Assembly: GCA_009843525.1 (NCBI GenBank)
Contig: VYDH01000036.1
Span: forward strand, 62,001-126,000
DNA: 64,000 bases
Reading direction: 5' to 3'
Source of the DNA: Acidimicrobiales bacterium
GTDB lineage: Bacteria; Actinomycetota; Acidimicrobiia; Acidimicrobiales; Poriferisodalaceae
Shown here: in pieces, positions 1 to 8,643 of the stretch
Numbering within the stretch: position 1 is the stretch's first letter
Layout: every line of letters starts with the position of its first letter
Notes under the pieces: generated by a model
What the model was told of the DNA's origin: nothing
What the model saw: the letters and a program-made list of their open reading frames with translations, nothing else
The model's database searches: none
Made by a program: the position numbers and the translations under genes

Positions 1-1
1 G

Positions 2-649
2 GCGGAGGCCACCTGCTGCGGCTCGCTGCACCTCCACGCGGGCTTGGCCTCCGACACCCGGCGACTCGCTCACCGGGTGATGGCGGCGCTGCCCGGTGAG
101 GCTCCGATCCTGATCGACTCGGCTGGCTGCGGCGCCACGATGAAGGAATACGGTCACCTACTGGGCACCGAAGAGGCCCACCAGTTCGCTGGACGCGTGC
201 AGGATGTGCACGAATGGCTGGCAGAGCGGATCGACGACCTGCCGGAGGGCGCGGCGACCTCACCGGATGCCGACGGTCCGAGCGCCAGTGACGCGATGGC
301 CAGCGACGCGACGCCGCGGGAGCGGGTAGCAGTGCAGGATCCGTGTCACCTGCGTCACGTACAGCAGGCGCATCTGCCAGTGCGCGCTGTGCTCGGGCGG
401 TATGTCGAGATTGCGGAGCTTGACGACGAGGGCCTGTGCTGCGGCGCAGGCGGCGCCTATTCCCAGCAGCACCCCGAGGTCGCCGGAGCAGTACGGGAGC
501 GCAAGTTGGCCGCCATCGAGCGCACTGGTGTGAGCGTTGTCGCCAGCGCAAACCCCGGATGCACGCTGCACCTGCGAGCGGTGGGCCTCGACGTCCGCCA
601 CCCGCTCGAGATCGTGGCCGAGCACCTGGATGGCGGCACGCAGGCATGA
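2..649 (+). CDS. glcF: Glycolate oxidase iron-sulfur subunit-like protein (5' end missing)
   Basis: C-terminal part of a GlcF/heterodisulfide-reductase-type Fe-S protein, which passes electrons from a flavin dehydrogenase (glycolate or lactate oxidation) toward the quinone pool. The open frame runs in from the left edge; the first residues visible read A-E-A-T-C-C-G-S-L-H, a CCG cysteine motif, and a second CCG box (GLCCGAGGAYS) lies about 145 residues on. Two CCG domains in this order are the hallmark of the GlcF C-terminal half. The N-terminal ferredoxin-like part lies outside the window. An acidic, Ala/Ser-rich insert of about 30 residues separates the two motifs. The stop overlaps the next start (ATGA). 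The exact substrate of the partner dehydrogenase cannot be told from this fragment. Confidence 0.85.
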   Translation, partial: AEATCCGSLHLHAGLASDTRRLAHRVMAALPGEAPILIDSAGCGATMKEYGHLLGTEEAHQFAGRVQDVHEWLAERIDDLPEGAATSPDADGPSASDAMASDATPRERVAVQDPCHLRHVQQAHLPVRAVLGRYVEIAELDDEGLCCGAGGAYSQQHPEVAGAVRERKLAAIERTGVSVVASANPGCTLHLRAVGLDVRHPLEIVAEHLDGGTQA

Positions 650-867
650 ATGACGAGATCGCTGAGCTGGCAGACCGTCTCGACGACACAGCCGAACGAC
701 TCGCCGAGCTCAGCATCGAGCTGCTGCAGGGCGCCCTCGCCGATGCCGACACCAGCGACCAACGCGCCCGGCTCGAACGAAGCGTCACGCGGGCTCGTCG
801 TGCCACGATCAAGGCCGCCTCGATCCTGCGAGAGTCGATGGGAGCGTCAGAGGCGTTCGACGACTAG
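646..867 (+). CDS. Small helical protein of unknown function
   Basis: A 73-residue protein whose ATG overlaps the stop of the upstream GlcF-like gene in an ATGA arrangement, so it is probably translationally coupled to it. The sequence (MNDEIAELADRLDDTAERLA...) is acidic at the N-terminus, basic in the last third, and has heptad-like Leu/Ala spacing throughout, so it should be one or two amphipathic or coiled-coil helices. No cysteines, no signal peptide and no membrane segment. I do not recognise a family. The operon position suggests an accessory role beside the Fe-S subunit, which is inference only. Confidence 0.7.
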   Translation: MNDEIAELADRLDDTAERLAELSIELLQGALADADTSDQRARLERSVTRARRATIKAASILRESMGASEAFDD

Positions 868-874
868 CGGCTGA

Positions 875-903
875 TGAGCGGCCCTGACCGAGCAGGCCGC
901 TCA
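875..903. terminator. Hairpin between convergent genes
   Basis: A perfect 9-bp inverted repeat (TGAGCGGCC at 875-883 and GGCCGCTCA at 895-903) with an 11-base loop lies between the small helical protein and the convergent CcdA-like gene, whose stop codon it includes. There is no U-run. It could terminate transcription from both sides. Confidence 0.5.
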
Positions 904-1512
904 GTTGCCGCTCGAGATGCGGTAGAGCTCGCCGATGAGGTCGTCGTACTGGCCGATGGCCAAGGCCACGGCGTAGGCCGCGCCGACCAGGGCGCCGGCG
1001 ATGGCGAACGGCAGCCGGTCCAGCAGCCTGCCGACAGCCGGCACCGCATAGGGAGCCGTGGCAATGAGCAGCAGCGGCAGCAAGACGCCGACCATGTAGA
1101 TGAACATCAGCCCGAGCGTGCGTGGGCCGGCAGTGGAGGCGTCATTGAGGATGTCGCCGAGGAGTTCGCCGACGCAAGGCCGCCACAGCCAGCCTGCCAA
1201 CGCGCCGCCCACGAGGCCTGCGCCGGTGGCGAGCGGCGACGAATGGCCAGGCGCCCGCCATGCCGCCGAGTAGGTGCCGGCGGCGACGACGCCGGCGATC
1301 ACCACGGCTGCACCTCGCGCCGAGACCCACCAGTGCCCGGCTGCCTGCGCCCAGGCCAGGAACGCAGCGCCTGCGGTGTAGTACAGCGCCACTGTGAGAC
1401 GCGCCCTGCGGGCAACGAACACCAGCGCCAGCCCCGGCACCAGGGCCGTGAGCGTGCAGGCCCACGTGATCACCCCGATGCCCTCGGTGAGGGTGTCGAA
1501 AATGGTGCTCAT
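901..1512 (-). CDS. CcdA/DsbD-like membrane protein
   Basis: A 203-residue integral membrane protein with about six hydrophobic segments. The C-terminal part (a GVLLPLLLIATAPYA-type segment followed by another hydrophobic segment) resembles the last helices of the CcdA/DsbD family, which carry reducing power across the membrane to periplasmic thioredoxin-like proteins. It lies 17 bases downstream of a membrane-anchored thioredoxin-fold protein on the same strand, which fits this role. However, the usual conserved cysteine pair in the first and fourth helices is not clear: one Cys is in the first segment (WACTL) and one in the middle (RPCVG). The CcdA assignment is therefore tentative; membrane location is certain. 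Confidence 0.65.
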   Translation of the reverse strand: MSTIFDTLTEGIGVITWACTLTALVPGLALVFVARRARLTVALYYTAGAAFLAWAQAAGHWWVSARGAAVVIAGVVAAGTYSAAWRAPGHSSPLATGAGLVGGALAGWLWRPCVGELLGDILNDASTAGPRTLGLMFIYMVGVLLPLLLIATAPYAVPAVGRLLDRLPFAIAGALVGAAYAVALAIGQYDDLIGELYRISSGN

Positions 1513-1529
1513 GGCCGCTGGCCCGCCGG

Positions 1530-2255
1530 TCAGGCCTCAGCGAGGAGTCGCTCGACGGTTGCGTAGAGCTCCCGGTAGGTGTGCGCACCGTCGCCGCGGC
1601 GATCGAAGCGGATCTGGTTGTCGCTGTCGATGACATAGACGCGGGGCCAGTAACCGGTGGGGCCTTCCTGCCAGACGTGGAAGTTGTACTTGGTGGTGTC
1701 GAGAGCGATCGGCCAGACCACGCCGAGTTCGGCAGCGGCCTCGATGATGTTGTCGACATCGGCCTCGTAGCCGAATTCGGGGGAGTGGACCCCCACGACC
1801 TCCACGCCTCGATCCCGGAAGTCCGCGTGTAGTTGGGCCAACGCGTCGAGCGTCTTCTTGCAGTTCCGGCAGCCGAACGTCCAGAACTGCACCACCGTGA
1901 TCTCGTTGTCTGCCCGGATCTCCTCCAGAGATGTGGCCCCGGTGTTCAGCCAGCCGTCGAGCTTGCTGAGTGTGAAGGCGGTGCCAAGCACCGGAATCGG
2001 CTCGGGCGCCTCGGTCGTTGTCGTCGGCACCGGAGCGGCAGTCGTCGCTGTCACCGGCTCCGGCGGAGCAGCCTCAACTGTTGCCGTCGTCGGCGGTGCC
2101 TCGCTCGGCGCGGTCTGCGATGTCGCGGACTGCGCGTTGACGGCCTCGGCGACGCCCGAGCCGTCGTCGGGCGCGTCGACGGCGGTCCACACGATGAGCG
2201 CGACGCCCACGAGCAGCACACCGGCTGCCACATAGCGCCCAAGAGAAGCCTTCAT
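1530..2255 (-). CDS. Membrane-anchored thioredoxin/TlpA-like protein
   Basis: A 241-residue protein with one N-terminal membrane anchor (about residues 7-25), a long Thr/Pro/Ala/Glu-rich linker (about 30-90) and an extracytoplasmic thioredoxin fold. The active site is FGCRNCKK, a CxxC pair, preceded by VVQFWT; a cis-Pro-like GYWPRVYVID follows near the C-terminus. The layout resembles the extracytoplasmic C-terminal region of mycobacterial DipZ. It probably acts as a thiol oxidoreductase with the CcdA-like protein just downstream. The ATG at 2255 is preferred over the upstream in-frame codon at 2279 because GGTGAG abuts it and a TACGCT box lies ten bases upstream. Confidence 0.83.
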   Translation of the reverse strand: MKASLGRYVAAGVLLVGVALIVWTAVDAPDDGSGVAEAVNAQSATSQTAPSEAPPTTATVEAAPPEPVTATTAAPVPTTTTEAPEPIPVLGTAFTLSKLDGWLNTGATSLEEIRADNEITVVQFWTFGCRNCKKTLDALAQLHADFRDRGVEVVGVHSPEFGYEADVDNIIEAAAELGVVWPIALDTTKYNFHVWQEGPTGYWPRVYVIDSDNQIRFDRRGDGAHTYRELYATVERLLAEA

Positions 2256-2265
2256 CTCACCGCGC

Positions 2266-2271
2266 AGCGTA
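2266..2271 (-). promoter_or_regulatory. -10 box of the thioredoxin-like gene
   Basis: TACGCT on the minus strand ends ten bases before the ATG at 2255. The expected transcript start is only a few bases before the start codon, giving a leaderless or near-leaderless mRNA. Confidence 0.4.
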
Positions 2272-2345
2272 CGCCCCACCCAGCACCCGCAGGAATCGGG
2301 CGCGAGCAGTTGCTCGACGTGACTGCTGTGCCTGATGCGCAGTCG

Positions 2346-4868
2346 CTAGACGCGACTGCCGAGCGATTCGAGCGGGATGAGCTTGCGGTCGGTGGCGTTG
2401 TCGGTGGGCCGCAGGATGCGGCTGCGCACCTCGGGGGCACCGTCGGCGTCCTGGTAGCCGGTGAGACGCTGGCGAGTGCGACGCCCGAGGGGTTCTGCGA
2501 TATAGCGGAAGTCCTGCTCGGTGAGCCCCTGGCCATGCTGCGCGCCCGCAGCACGCGAGATGTTCTCGTCCATGAGCGTTCCGCCCATGTCGTTGGCGCC
2601 CGCCCGCAGGATCTGCCGGGCTCCCGGCGGTCCGATCTTCACCCACGACACCTGGATGTTGTCGATGAGCCCCCGGTAGGCAATCCGCGGCACGGCATGC
2701 ATCAGCAGCGTCTCACGGAAGGTGGGGCCCCGCCGGGCGCCCTTGCGCAGGTAGATCGGGCTGGCCATGTGCACGAACGGCAGCGGCACCCACTCGGTGA
2801 ACCCGCCCGTGCGCTTCTGCAGCTCGCGGGTGGCCACGATGTGATTCGCCCAGCTCTCCGGATGCTCGATCGATCCGAACATGATCGTGATGTTCGAGTG
2901 CAGGCCCACGGCATGAGCCGCCTCGTGGCATTCGAGCCACTCGGCAGTGTTGATCTTGTCTGGGCACAGCACCGCCCGCACCGAGTCGTCGAGGATCTCT
3001 GCAGCAGTGCCCGGCAGCGACTTCAACCCCGCTTCCTTGAGCCGCATCAGGTAATCGACGAGCGACTCGCCGAGCCGCTTGGCCCCCTCGATGACCTCGA
3101 GGGCCGTGAACCCGTGCAGGTGCATGTCGGGCACAACATCGTGGATGGCCCGGCAGACGTCGATGTAGTAATCGCCGTCGAAGCTGGGGTGGATGCCGCC
3201 CTGCAGCGTCACCTCGGTGGCGCCCAGCTCGGCGGCCTCGATCACCCGTTCCTGGATGTCGGCCAGCGTCAGCATGTAGGGCGTGCCGCGCAGGTTCAGC
3301 GACAGAGGTCCCTTGGAGAAGCCGCAGAACTTGCACTTGAACGTGCAGACGTTCGTGTAGTTGATGTTGCGGTTGTGCACCCAGGTCACGATGTCGCCGA
3401 CGGCTTCGCGGCGCAGCTCGTCGGCCACCTCGCCGACGGCGACCACCTCGGGTCCGCGTGCGGAGAACAGGGTGACGATCTCTTCATGGCCGACTTGTTG
3501 GCCGGCCATCACCCCGTCGAGCACCTCGCGCACAGCCCCGCGGGCATGCGAGGGGCCGCCCATGATGTTCGTGGGGAGGTGACCGGCGCCGCCTGAGTAC
3601 CACTGGGTGGAGTTCTCGTCGGCCACCAGCACATCTGCGCCGGAGCCGGCGTTGAGGTTCTCCATGGTGCGTTCGGGCATCTGGCCGCCGGGGTCGTCAC
3701 GGCCGAGGCCTTCGGCGTCGGAGCGATCCATCACCGGGAACCGGTTGGTCTCGGCCAGCCAGCGCTCGGGCTGCAGCGCGAATTCCGGGTAGATCGTGAG
3801 CCGGGGAGCGAGGGTGAATTCCCGCGCTTCGGTGACTTCCCGCAGGCGATCGAGCGCCGGCCACGGGCGCTCGGGGTTGACGTGGTCGGCTGTGATCGGC
3901 GAGACGCCGCCCCAGTCGTCGATGCCGCATTCCAAGAGCCCACCAAAGTCCTCGGTGAGGTTCGGCGGAGCCTGCAGGTGAATGTCGGCAGGCAGGATCA
4001 GCCGTGCCAGCGCGATGGCCTGCGCGTATTCGTCGGGCGGGCACGCAGGCATGTTGTGCATCGACGTGCCCGCCTTGGGCAGGAAGTTCTGCACGATCAC
4101 TTCCTGGATGTGACCCCAGCGAGCGTGGCTGGCGGCGATGGCCTCGAGCGCCGCAAGCCGGTCAGCGAGCGACTCGCCGATGCCCACGAGGATCCCGGTG
4201 GTGTACGGAATGGCCCCCTCGCCGGCGGCTTCGAGCGTGGCGAGCCGCCGAGCCGGTTCCTTGTCGGGCGATCCCCGGTGGCAGTCGAGGTGGGGGTTCA
4301 GCGACTCCAGCATCATCCCCTGGCTGGGCGACACCTCGCGCAGCGCCGCCAGCTCGCTCGCGGTCATGGCGCCCGGGTTGGCATGGGGGAGCAGCCCGGT
4401 CTCGTCGCGCACGAGACGGCACATCTCGACCAGGTAGTGGACGGTGGAGTCCCAGCCGTGCTCGGCAAGCCAGTCCGCCGCTGCGGGGTAGCGCAGCTCG
4501 GGGCGCTCGCCCAGGGTGAACAGCGCCTCGTGGCAGCCCGCCCGGGCACCGCTGGCGGCGATCTCCAACACCTGCTCGGGGGTCAGGTACGGCGAGTCGA
4601 GCCGGGCGGGAGGCTGTGCGAACGTGCAGTAGCCGCACTTGTCGCGGCACAGCATGGTCAGCGGGATGAACACTTTCGGGCTGTAGGTCACCCGCGTGCC
4701 GAACGCCTGGTCGCGCACGGCCGCTGCCTGCTCGGCAAGCTCGCCGAGCGGCAGCGCAGCCAGTGCCAGCGATGCCGCCGAGGGCTGCGGGGCCACGGCA
4801 GCGCCGTTGGGCGACGCGCCGTTGGCCGCCGGATCGTCCACGCCACGCGACGGTTCGATGATGGTCAC
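2346..4868 (-). CDS. fbiC: 7,8-didemethyl-8-hydroxy-5-deazariboflavin synthase FbiC
   Basis: An 840-residue bifunctional radical-SAM enzyme making the deazaflavin core (Fo) of coenzyme F420 from tyrosine and 5-amino-6-ribitylamino-uracil. The N-terminal CofG half has the CX3CX2C cluster motif CRDKCGYC at residues 74-81; the C-terminal CofH half has CTFKCKFC at about 508-515. The length matches the fused actinobacterial form, close to mycobacterial FbiC. The GTG start overlaps the stop of the upstream HxlR regulator (GTGA), so the two are translationally coupled. A Ddn-type enzyme that would use F420 is encoded about 5 kb away. The other F420 genes (fbiA, fbiB, fbiD) are not in the window. Confidence 0.97.
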   Translation of the reverse strand: MTIIEPSRGVDDPAANGASPNGAAVAPQPSAASLALAALPLGELAEQAAAVRDQAFGTRVTYSPKVFIPLTMLCRDKCGYCTFAQPPARLDSPYLTPEQVLEIAASGARAGCHEALFTLGERPELRYPAAADWLAEHGWDSTVHYLVEMCRLVRDETGLLPHANPGAMTASELAALREVSPSQGMMLESLNPHLDCHRGSPDKEPARRLATLEAAGEGAIPYTTGILVGIGESLADRLAALEAIAASHARWGHIQEVIVQNFLPKAGTSMHNMPACPPDEYAQAIALARLILPADIHLQAPPNLTEDFGGLLECGIDDWGGVSPITADHVNPERPWPALDRLREVTEAREFTLAPRLTIYPEFALQPERWLAETNRFPVMDRSDAEGLGRDDPGGQMPERTMENLNAGSGADVLVADENSTQWYSGGAGHLPTNIMGGPSHARGAVREVLDGVMAGQQVGHEEIVTLFSARGPEVVAVGEVADELRREAVGDIVTWVHNRNINYTNVCTFKCKFCGFSKGPLSLNLRGTPYMLTLADIQERVIEAAELGATEVTLQGGIHPSFDGDYYIDVCRAIHDVVPDMHLHGFTALEVIEGAKRLGESLVDYLMRLKEAGLKSLPGTAAEILDDSVRAVLCPDKINTAEWLECHEAAHAVGLHSNITIMFGSIEHPESWANHIVATRELQKRTGGFTEWVPLPFVHMASPIYLRKGARRGPTFRETLLMHAVPRIAYRGLIDNIQVSWVKIGPPGARQILRAGANDMGGTLMDENISRAAGAQHGQGLTEQDFRYIAEPLGRRTRQRLTGYQDADGAPEVRSRILRPTDNATDRKLIPLESLGSRV

Positions 4869-5410
4869 AGGGCCCCTCCGTTCGTGGGCTGCTGTTGAAA
4901 GGCAGTGGCGGCAGCGGCGACCTCGTGGCCGCTCAGCCCCTCGGGGGGCGCTTGGTCGCGAAGCGACGCGTCGCTGCGGCTGGACCGGCTGCGGATGCGA
5001 GTGGGGCTCACCGGCTCGTCGCAGGCGGGGCACCGGGTAGCGATCTCCAGCGGTGTCCCGCAGTCGGCGTGCACCAGCACGGTGGGCGCATCGCCGTCGT
5101 GGCACCAGCGGTCGCCCCAGGCCATCAGCGCGAGCAGGCTGTTCGACAGGTCGAGGCCCTTGGCAGTCAGGACGTAGTCGTGCCGGACCGGTCGGTGCTG
5201 GTAAGGCTCCTTGGCGACAACGCCTGCGTCTACGAGACGGCCGAGCCGGTCGGCGAGCATGTTGCGAGCGATGCCGAGGTCGTGCTGCATGGCGCTGAAG
5301 CGGCGCACGCCGCGGAACAGGTCACGCAGGATGAGCAGCGTCCAGCGGTCGCCCACGATGTCGAGGGTCGCCTGGATGGAGCAGCTCGGCTGGCCCGTGA
5401 CCGTCTTCAC
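4865..5410 (-). CDS. HxlR-family winged-helix transcriptional regulator
   Basis: A 181-residue HxlR/MarR-like regulator. The winged-helix domain covers about residues 5-105 (CSIQATLDIVGDRWTLLILR, then RFSAMQHDLGIARNMLADRL) and keeps the conserved N-terminal Cys of HxlR proteins, often a redox or electrophile sensor. The C-terminus adds a short zinc-ribbon-like segment (HADCG...RCPACD) and a polar tail. I chose the GTG at 5410 because the longer GTG start at 5422 would lie inside a clear -10 box. The 3' end overlaps fbiC by four bases. The coupling suggests it controls F420 synthesis and itself, which is inference. Confidence 0.9.
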   Translation of the reverse strand: MKTVTGQPSCSIQATLDIVGDRWTLLILRDLFRGVRRFSAMQHDLGIARNMLADRLGRLVDAGVVAKEPYQHRPVRHDYVLTAKGLDLSNSLLALMAWGDRWCHDGDAPTVLVHADCGTPLEIATRCPACDEPVSPTRIRSRSSRSDASLRDQAPPEGLSGHEVAAAATAFQQQPTNGGAL

Positions 5411-5418
5411 GGCCGCGC

Positions 5419-5447
5419 ACACTACGGCAGTCAGTTTCGGTTTGCAA
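5419..5447 (-). promoter_or_regulatory. Promoter of the hxlR-fbiC operon
   Basis: On the minus strand a -35-like TTGCAA (5442-5447) and a -10 TAGTGT (5419-5424) are separated by exactly 17 bases. The -10 ends eight bases before the GTG at 5410, so the message is probably leaderless. The palindromic TTGCAA with its flanks could double as an operator for the HxlR protein itself. Confidence 0.6.
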
Positions 5448-5499
5448 CCGACCCGCCCAGCTTGCGCGATTCAGGCGAGCGCGTCTGCCTGGCGAGCCG

Positions 5500-6633
5500 T
5501 CAGGCGATTGAATCGGCCTTCGTCTGCAGCGACACCAGCAGCTCGTCGAAGCTCTTCGTGAATGCGGCGACGCCTTGCGCCTCGAGCGTGTCGGCGACGC
5601 CGTTGAGATCGATGCCGTGCTCCTGGACGGCATCAAGCACGTAGCTGGCCGCGGACTGGTCGGCGTCGACGGTGCGACGCAGCTTGCCGTGATCGCAGAA
5701 GGCCGCCAGGGTGTCGTCGGGCATGGTGTTGACGGTGTGCGGGCCGATGAGCTCGTCGACATACAGCGTGTCGGGATAGGCCGGGTTCTTCGTGCTGGTT
5801 GACGCCCACAGCGGACGCTGCACTTGGGCCCCGAGCGCTGCGAGGCGTTCCCAGCGCGGCCCGCTGAAGATCTCGCCGAAGCGACCGTAGGCGGCCTGCG
5901 CCTGCGCCACGGCGGTGCGCCCTCGCAGGCCCAACGCGCTGGGTGTGCCCACCGAGTCGAGCCGGCGGTCGACCTCGGTGTCGGTGCGGCTCACGAAGAA
6001 CGAGGCCACGCTGGCCACGCCCGCCAGGTCCGCGGCGCCGGATGCGACTCGATCCTCGAGCCCGCTCAGGTAGGCCTCGGCCACCTGCTCGTAGCGAGCC
6101 ACCGAGAAGATGAGTGTCACGTTGATGCTGCGGCCCTCGGCGATCATCTGGCGAATGGCGCCGAGACCTTCGAGCGTGCCGGGAATCTTCACCATCAGGT
6201 TCGGTCGTGCGATGGCCTCGTGCAGATCCCGGGCAGCTTGGGTGGTGGCCGCCTGGTCGTGCGCGAGCGACGGGTCCACCTCGACTGACACGAATCCGTC
6301 GGTGCCGCCCGATGCCTCGTGCACCCCTTCGAGCGCCCTCAGGGCGCCCCGGATGTCGCTGGTGACCAGTTGCCAGTAGGCGTCATCAACAGAAGTGCCG
6401 CCGCACACGAGGTCGCCGAACTGCTCGTCGTAGTCAGGCGACGACTCGATGGCCTTCTGGAAGATCGACGGGTTTGACGTGAGGCCGCGGATGCCCTGTT
6501 CGACCCAGGCGTCCAGCTCGCCACCGGTGATCCAGCCCCGGCGGAGATTGTCGAGCCACGGACTCTGCCCGCACTCGGAGTACAGCCCCTGTAAGCGCCC
6601 GTTCATAGTGCTGCCGTTGCCGCCGTCGGTCAT
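5500..6633 (-). CDS. tal: Transaldolase
   Basis: A 377-residue transaldolase of the longer actinobacterial/cyanobacterial type, moving a dihydroxyacetone unit between sedoheptulose 7-phosphate and glyceraldehyde 3-phosphate in the non-oxidative pentose phosphate pathway. Diagnostic pieces are GLTSNPSIFQKAI near the N-terminus and NLMVKIPGT, which carries the Schiff-base lysine. The ATG at 6633 has AGGAA about eight bases upstream; a TTG directly before it is a less likely start. The gene follows transketolase on the same strand with only 33 bases between them, so the two are almost surely one operon. Confidence 0.96.
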   Translation of the reverse strand: MTDGGNGSTMNGRLQGLYSECGQSPWLDNLRRGWITGGELDAWVEQGIRGLTSNPSIFQKAIESSPDYDEQFGDLVCGGTSVDDAYWQLVTSDIRGALRALEGVHEASGGTDGFVSVEVDPSLAHDQAATTQAARDLHEAIARPNLMVKIPGTLEGLGAIRQMIAEGRSINVTLIFSVARYEQVAEAYLSGLEDRVASGAADLAGVASVASFFVSRTDTEVDRRLDSVGTPSALGLRGRTAVAQAQAAYGRFGEIFSGPRWERLAALGAQVQRPLWASTSTKNPAYPDTLYVDELIGPHTVNTMPDDTLAAFCDHGKLRRTVDADQSAASYVLDAVQEHGIDLNGVADTLEAQGVAAFTKSFDELLVSLQTKADSIA

Positions 6634-6666
6634 CAAGATCTTCCTGTGCGCGTGCCTGCTCAGGTT

Positions 6667-8616
6667 CTACAGCAGCGCGCGGGCTGCGTCGGCGATGGCC
6701 GGTGCGGTGAAGCCGAAATGGTCCATGAGGTGGCCACCCGGCGCGCTCGCGCCGAACCGATTCATCGTGACGGTGGCATCTGCGTAGCGGTCCCAGCCCA
6801 TCGCCGAGCCCGCTTCCACGCCGAGCACCGGCACGCCCTGCGGGAACACAGCGGCTCGATACTCAGCGTCTTGGGCCTCGAAGAGATCCCAGCTCGGCAT
6901 TGACACCACCGAGCTGGCGATGCCGTCAGCAGCGAGCAGTGCGGCCGCGGCTGTGCAGCACTGCACCTCGCTGCCGGTGCCCGCCAAGATCACCGCCGGC
7001 GCCGGGGTGTCGATCAGCACGTAGGCGCCTAGGGCGACCTGCGATGGGCGGTCGGTGCCATCGAGCACGGGGACGTTCTGGCGTGTCAGCACCAGCGCGG
7101 TCGGGCCGGCTCGCTCGACCGCGATCTGCCACGCCTGAGACGTCTCGTTGGCGTCGGCGGGCCTGATCACGCACAGGCCCGGGATCGCCCGCAGCGATGC
7201 GACGTGCTCGACCGGCTGGTGGGTCGGCCCGTCCTCGCCCACGCCGATCGAGTCATGCGTCCAGACGAAAACAGTCTTCGCGCCGCTCAGGGCCGCCAGC
7301 CGCACAGCGGGCCGCATGTAGTCGCTGAAGACTAGGAACGTGCCGACTGCCGGCAGCACGCCGCCGTGCAGCGCCATGCCGTTGGCCACTGCACCCATGG
7401 CGTGTTCGCGGACGCCGAAGTAGAGCTTGCGCCCGCCCGGATTGGTGGCCGACAGCACCTCGGCGGCCACGTTGGTGCCGGTGTTGCCGGTCAGGTCGGC
7501 GCCGCCGCTGATGAGGGCGGGCACGGTGTCGAGCGACGCGTCGAGCACCCGATTGGCGGCGACCCGGGTGGCCATCTGGGTGCCGGCCTCGAAGGTCGGA
7601 AGATCTGACATCTCGCCGTTCACTGCGCCGGCCGACCACAGCGCGTCGAGCCAGCCGCGATCGTGGCCGCTGGCCGCGAGCCGAGCCTCCCATTCGACGC
7701 GCTCGGTTGCGCCATGTGCACCGGCTGACCGGTATGCCTGCACTACGTCGTCGTCGAGGGCGAACGTCGCTTCGGGGTCCATGCCCATCGCCTGCTTGGC
7801 CGCAGCGATTTCGTCCGCGTCGGTGATCGCGCCATGCGCGGCTGAGGTGTCGGCCGCCGTCGGCATCGGGTAGCCGATGTGGCTGCGGACGATGATCATC
7901 GAGGGACGATCGCTGACCAGCGTGGCCTCGCGCAGCGCCTGCTCGAGAGTGGCGGTGTCTTCAGCGGCCTCGCCGAGGTCGGCAACGTGCCAGCCGTACG
8001 CCTCGAAGCGACGGGCGGCGTCGTCGCTGAGCGCCAGTTCGGTGCTGCCGTCGATCGTGATGTGGTTGTCGTCGTAGACGGCAACTAGGCGGCCGAGCTG
8101 CTGGTGGCCGGCAAGCGATGCCGCCTCGTGGCTGATGCCCTCCATCAGATCGCCGTCGCTGACGATCACGAACGTGCGATGGTCCACCAAGTCCGCACCC
8201 AAGCGGGAGCGCAGGCCGCGCTCCGCCATCGCCATGCCGACGGCGTTGGCAAAGCCCTGCCCCAATGGGCCGGTGGTGACCTCCACTCCTGGCGTGAGGC
8301 CGTATTCGGGGTGGCCGGGCGTGATCGATCCGAGCTGGCGGAAGTCTCGGATGTCATCGAGCGTGACGCCGTAGCCCACTAGGTGCGCCATGGCGTAGAC
8401 GAGCATCGAGGCGTGGCCGGCCGACAGGATGAACCGGTCGCGGTCGGGCCAATCTGGTGCTGCGGCGTCGTAGCGCAGGATGCGGGTGAACAGCACATGC
8501 GCCAGGGGCGCCAGCGCCATCGCCGTGCCGGTGTGGCCGCTGCGGGCACGCATCACGGCATCCATCGCCAGTGCCCGGATGGTGTTGATCTGCCGTGCTT
8601 CGAGAGTGGTGTTCAT
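6667..8616 (-). CDS. tkt: Transketolase
   Basis: A 649-residue thiamine-diphosphate enzyme exchanging two-carbon units between sugar phosphates, upstream of transaldolase. The three transketolase parts are visible: an N-terminal ThDP domain starting RSGHTGTAMALAPLA and containing the GDG motif SDGDLMEG; a pyrimidine domain with GVREHAMGAVANGMA holding the catalytic Glu; and a C-terminal domain with GSEVQ. The length is typical. The first residues of the substrate loop read HTG rather than the more common HPG. The upstream gap to the FIST gene is 27 bases, so both may share a transcript. Confidence 0.97.
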   Translation of the reverse strand: MNTTLEARQINTIRALAMDAVMRARSGHTGTAMALAPLAHVLFTRILRYDAAAPDWPDRDRFILSAGHASMLVYAMAHLVGYGVTLDDIRDFRQLGSITPGHPEYGLTPGVEVTTGPLGQGFANAVGMAMAERGLRSRLGADLVDHRTFVIVSDGDLMEGISHEAASLAGHQQLGRLVAVYDDNHITIDGSTELALSDDAARRFEAYGWHVADLGEAAEDTATLEQALREATLVSDRPSMIIVRSHIGYPMPTAADTSAAHGAITDADEIAAAKQAMGMDPEATFALDDDVVQAYRSAGAHGATERVEWEARLAASGHDRGWLDALWSAGAVNGEMSDLPTFEAGTQMATRVAANRVLDASLDTVPALISGGADLTGNTGTNVAAEVLSATNPGGRKLYFGVREHAMGAVANGMALHGGVLPAVGTFLVFSDYMRPAVRLAALSGAKTVFVWTHDSIGVGEDGPTHQPVEHVASLRAIPGLCVIRPADANETSQAWQIAVERAGPTALVLTRQNVPVLDGTDRPSQVALGAYVLIDTPAPAVILAGTGSEVQCCTAAAALLAADGIASSVVSMPSWDLFEAQDAEYRAAVFPQGVPVLGVEAGSAMGWDRYADATVTMNRFGASAPGGHLMDHFGFTAPAIADAARALL

Positions 8617-8643
8617 GTCGCCGGATTCATGAGGCTGGGTTCA

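Noticed and set aside
1833..3596. Plus-strand frame across the thioredoxin-like gene and fbiC
   Set aside because: The opposite strand carries clear thioredoxin and radical-SAM motifs; this frame is a shadow.
5411..5422. GTG at 5422 as start of the HxlR regulator
   Set aside because: It lies inside the -10 TAGTGT; the GTG at 5410 begins at the right distance from the box and keeps all conserved residues.
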